Part shown: one piece after another, positions 35,896 through 36,486 of the stretch
How positions within the stretch are numbered: the first letter of the stretch is position 1
Layout of the letters: every line of letters begins with the position of its first letter
Source of the DNA: a virus
Direction: 5' to 3' (one strand)
DNA: 36,486 nt
Virus record (IMG/VR): IMGVR_UViG_3300042386_001826
Span: 1 to 36,486 of that record
Program-made: the position numbers and the translations under genes
The notes under the pieces: generated by a model
The model's input: the letters and a program-made list of their open reading frames with translations, nothing else
What the model was told of the DNA's origin: nothing
The model's database searches: none

Positions 35896-36486
35896 ATGAT
35901 TACTACAATTGATTTCCGTGATATCCAGGCTGCATGTATTAGGCAGTTAGACAATATGTGTAAGGATAAGCAGCCTTTATTTGTTGTCGACGTACCAGGA
36001 GATGTACTCTGGCAGACCTACCTCGATGCCTTCCCCCCACACGAGCGACAGGCGCATAACTGTATGGCCTGTCGACAATTCATTAAGAAGGCGGGGGGCC
36101 TCGTTAAACCAGATGAGAATTATAATCTCATCAGTATGTGGAATATAACTGCCCCAGGTTACTTACAGGGAGTAGTTGATAAGCTCAATGCTCTAGTGAC
36201 AGGAGCCAGCATTCGAGACACGTTCTTATTAAATCGTAGTGAATTGATCGTAGGGCACGCAAGTGACTTGCAGCGTCTAGAGGATGGCAGCACTATTAAG
36301 TGGCACCATCTATACTATAAGTTTCCTACGGCCTATGCCTCTAACGATGCACATAGTGATCAGAGCGTTGCCCGTAATAAGAAGGCGGGCCTCAAACGAG
36401 ATCTAGAAGAGATATCTATTGACTCAGTGAATACTGTCCTCGAACTCATCAATCAAGGTGCTCTCTATCGCGGTACTGAGTTTAAG
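35896..36486 (+). CDS. Hypothetical backbone protein, 3' end outside window
   Basis: ATG 35896 opens 197 codons that run off the right edge. Visible: MITTIDFRDIQAACIRQLDN..., VDVPGDVLWQTYLDAFPPHERQAHNCMACRQFIKKAGGLV..., YNLISMWNI, YKFPTAYASND. The HNCMACRQFIKKAGG motif with CxxC recalls a group of large uncharacterised phage proteins (from memory). May bind zinc. Backbone composition; no ribosome site obvious. Confidence 0.6.
   Translation, partial: MITTIDFRDIQAACIRQLDNMCKDKQPLFVVDVPGDVLWQTYLDAFPPHERQAHNCMACRQFIKKAGGLVKPDENYNLISMWNITAPGYLQGVVDKLNALVTGASIRDTFLLNRSELIVGHASDLQRLEDGSTIKWHHLYYKFPTAYASNDAHSDQSVARNKKAGLKRDLEEISIDSVNTVLELINQGALYRGTEFK

Noticed and set aside
1-36486. Reverse transcriptase or DGR template repeat within the window
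   Set aside because: No YADD/YMDD-type RT protein among the frames, and no non-coding copy of the CGGGGCGGTTCCTGG...GGTTTTCG pair on either strand.

Overview
The window reads as part of a large cyanobacterial virus (cyanophage) or phage-plasmid genome. Phage evidence: tail-fibre modules, a tail-collar fibre, a BRO/ANT antirepressor, an HNH endonuclease, a ThyX-like protein, a phage-type metallophosphatase, a tRNA gene, and many small uncharacterised genes that overlap by a few bases. Cyanobacterial evidence: a solitary CRISPR-repeat-like sequence of the cyanobacterial ...TAGGGATTGAAAC type, pentapeptide-repeat proteins, formylglycine-generating-enzyme (FGE)-like variable proteins, a GTTGGGCTTCA...TGAAGCCCAAC palindromic element, and short CAGTTATCAGT-type intergenic repeats. 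A Microcystis-like host is my guess from memory of its CRISPR repeat; it is not proven here.

Two DNA styles alternate. The backbone (about 1-4.1 kb, 20.65-24.74 kb, 27.1-36.5 kb) is richer in GC and full of the palindrome GGGCCC. AT-richer accessory blocks (about 10-20.65 kb and 24.74-27.1 kb) contain none; their genes typically start after TTAGGAGTAAAA and are separated by CAGTTATCAGT repeats.

Layout. 1-3.1 kb: small backbone genes, a strong promoter followed by the solitary CRISPR-like repeat, a 3'-half tRNA fragment, an intact tRNA(CAT), and duplicated small genes. 3.1-4.4 kb: a putative PD-(D/E)XK nuclease and a small gene, each preceded by similar hairpins (minus strand). 4.6-9.95 kb: eight minus-strand tail-fibre/adhesin module genes made by cassette duplication, with pseudogene scars. 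10-20.6 kb: accessory block with three FGE-like genes whose 3' ends carry the codon signature of diversity-generating retroelement (DGR) variable regions, a possible frameshift-fused coiled coil, a putative 2-oxoglutarate-oxygenase-like gene overlapping a HigA-type regulator, two pentapeptide-repeat proteins, and a four-member paralogous family including a pseudogene. 20.7-24.7 kb: tightly overlapping backbone operon with a possible polymerase-like 490-residue protein, ending in a coupled fourth FGE-like gene with a variable region. 25.7-27.1 kb: a tandem duplication and a small gene. 27.1-36.5 kb: metallophosphatase, antirepressor, small membrane protein, GAF-like membrane protein, ThyX-like protein, tail-collar fibre, a Zn-ribbon/nuclease-like protein, HNH endonuclease, a structured gene-free region, and a 3'-truncated gene.

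Working model: a backbone of replication, nucleotide and structural genes carries swappable fibre modules and a hypervariable cargo block. The FGE-like genes appear to be diversified by a reverse transcriptase encoded outside the window, and the solitary CRISPR repeat is a candidate RNA-based anti-CRISPR.
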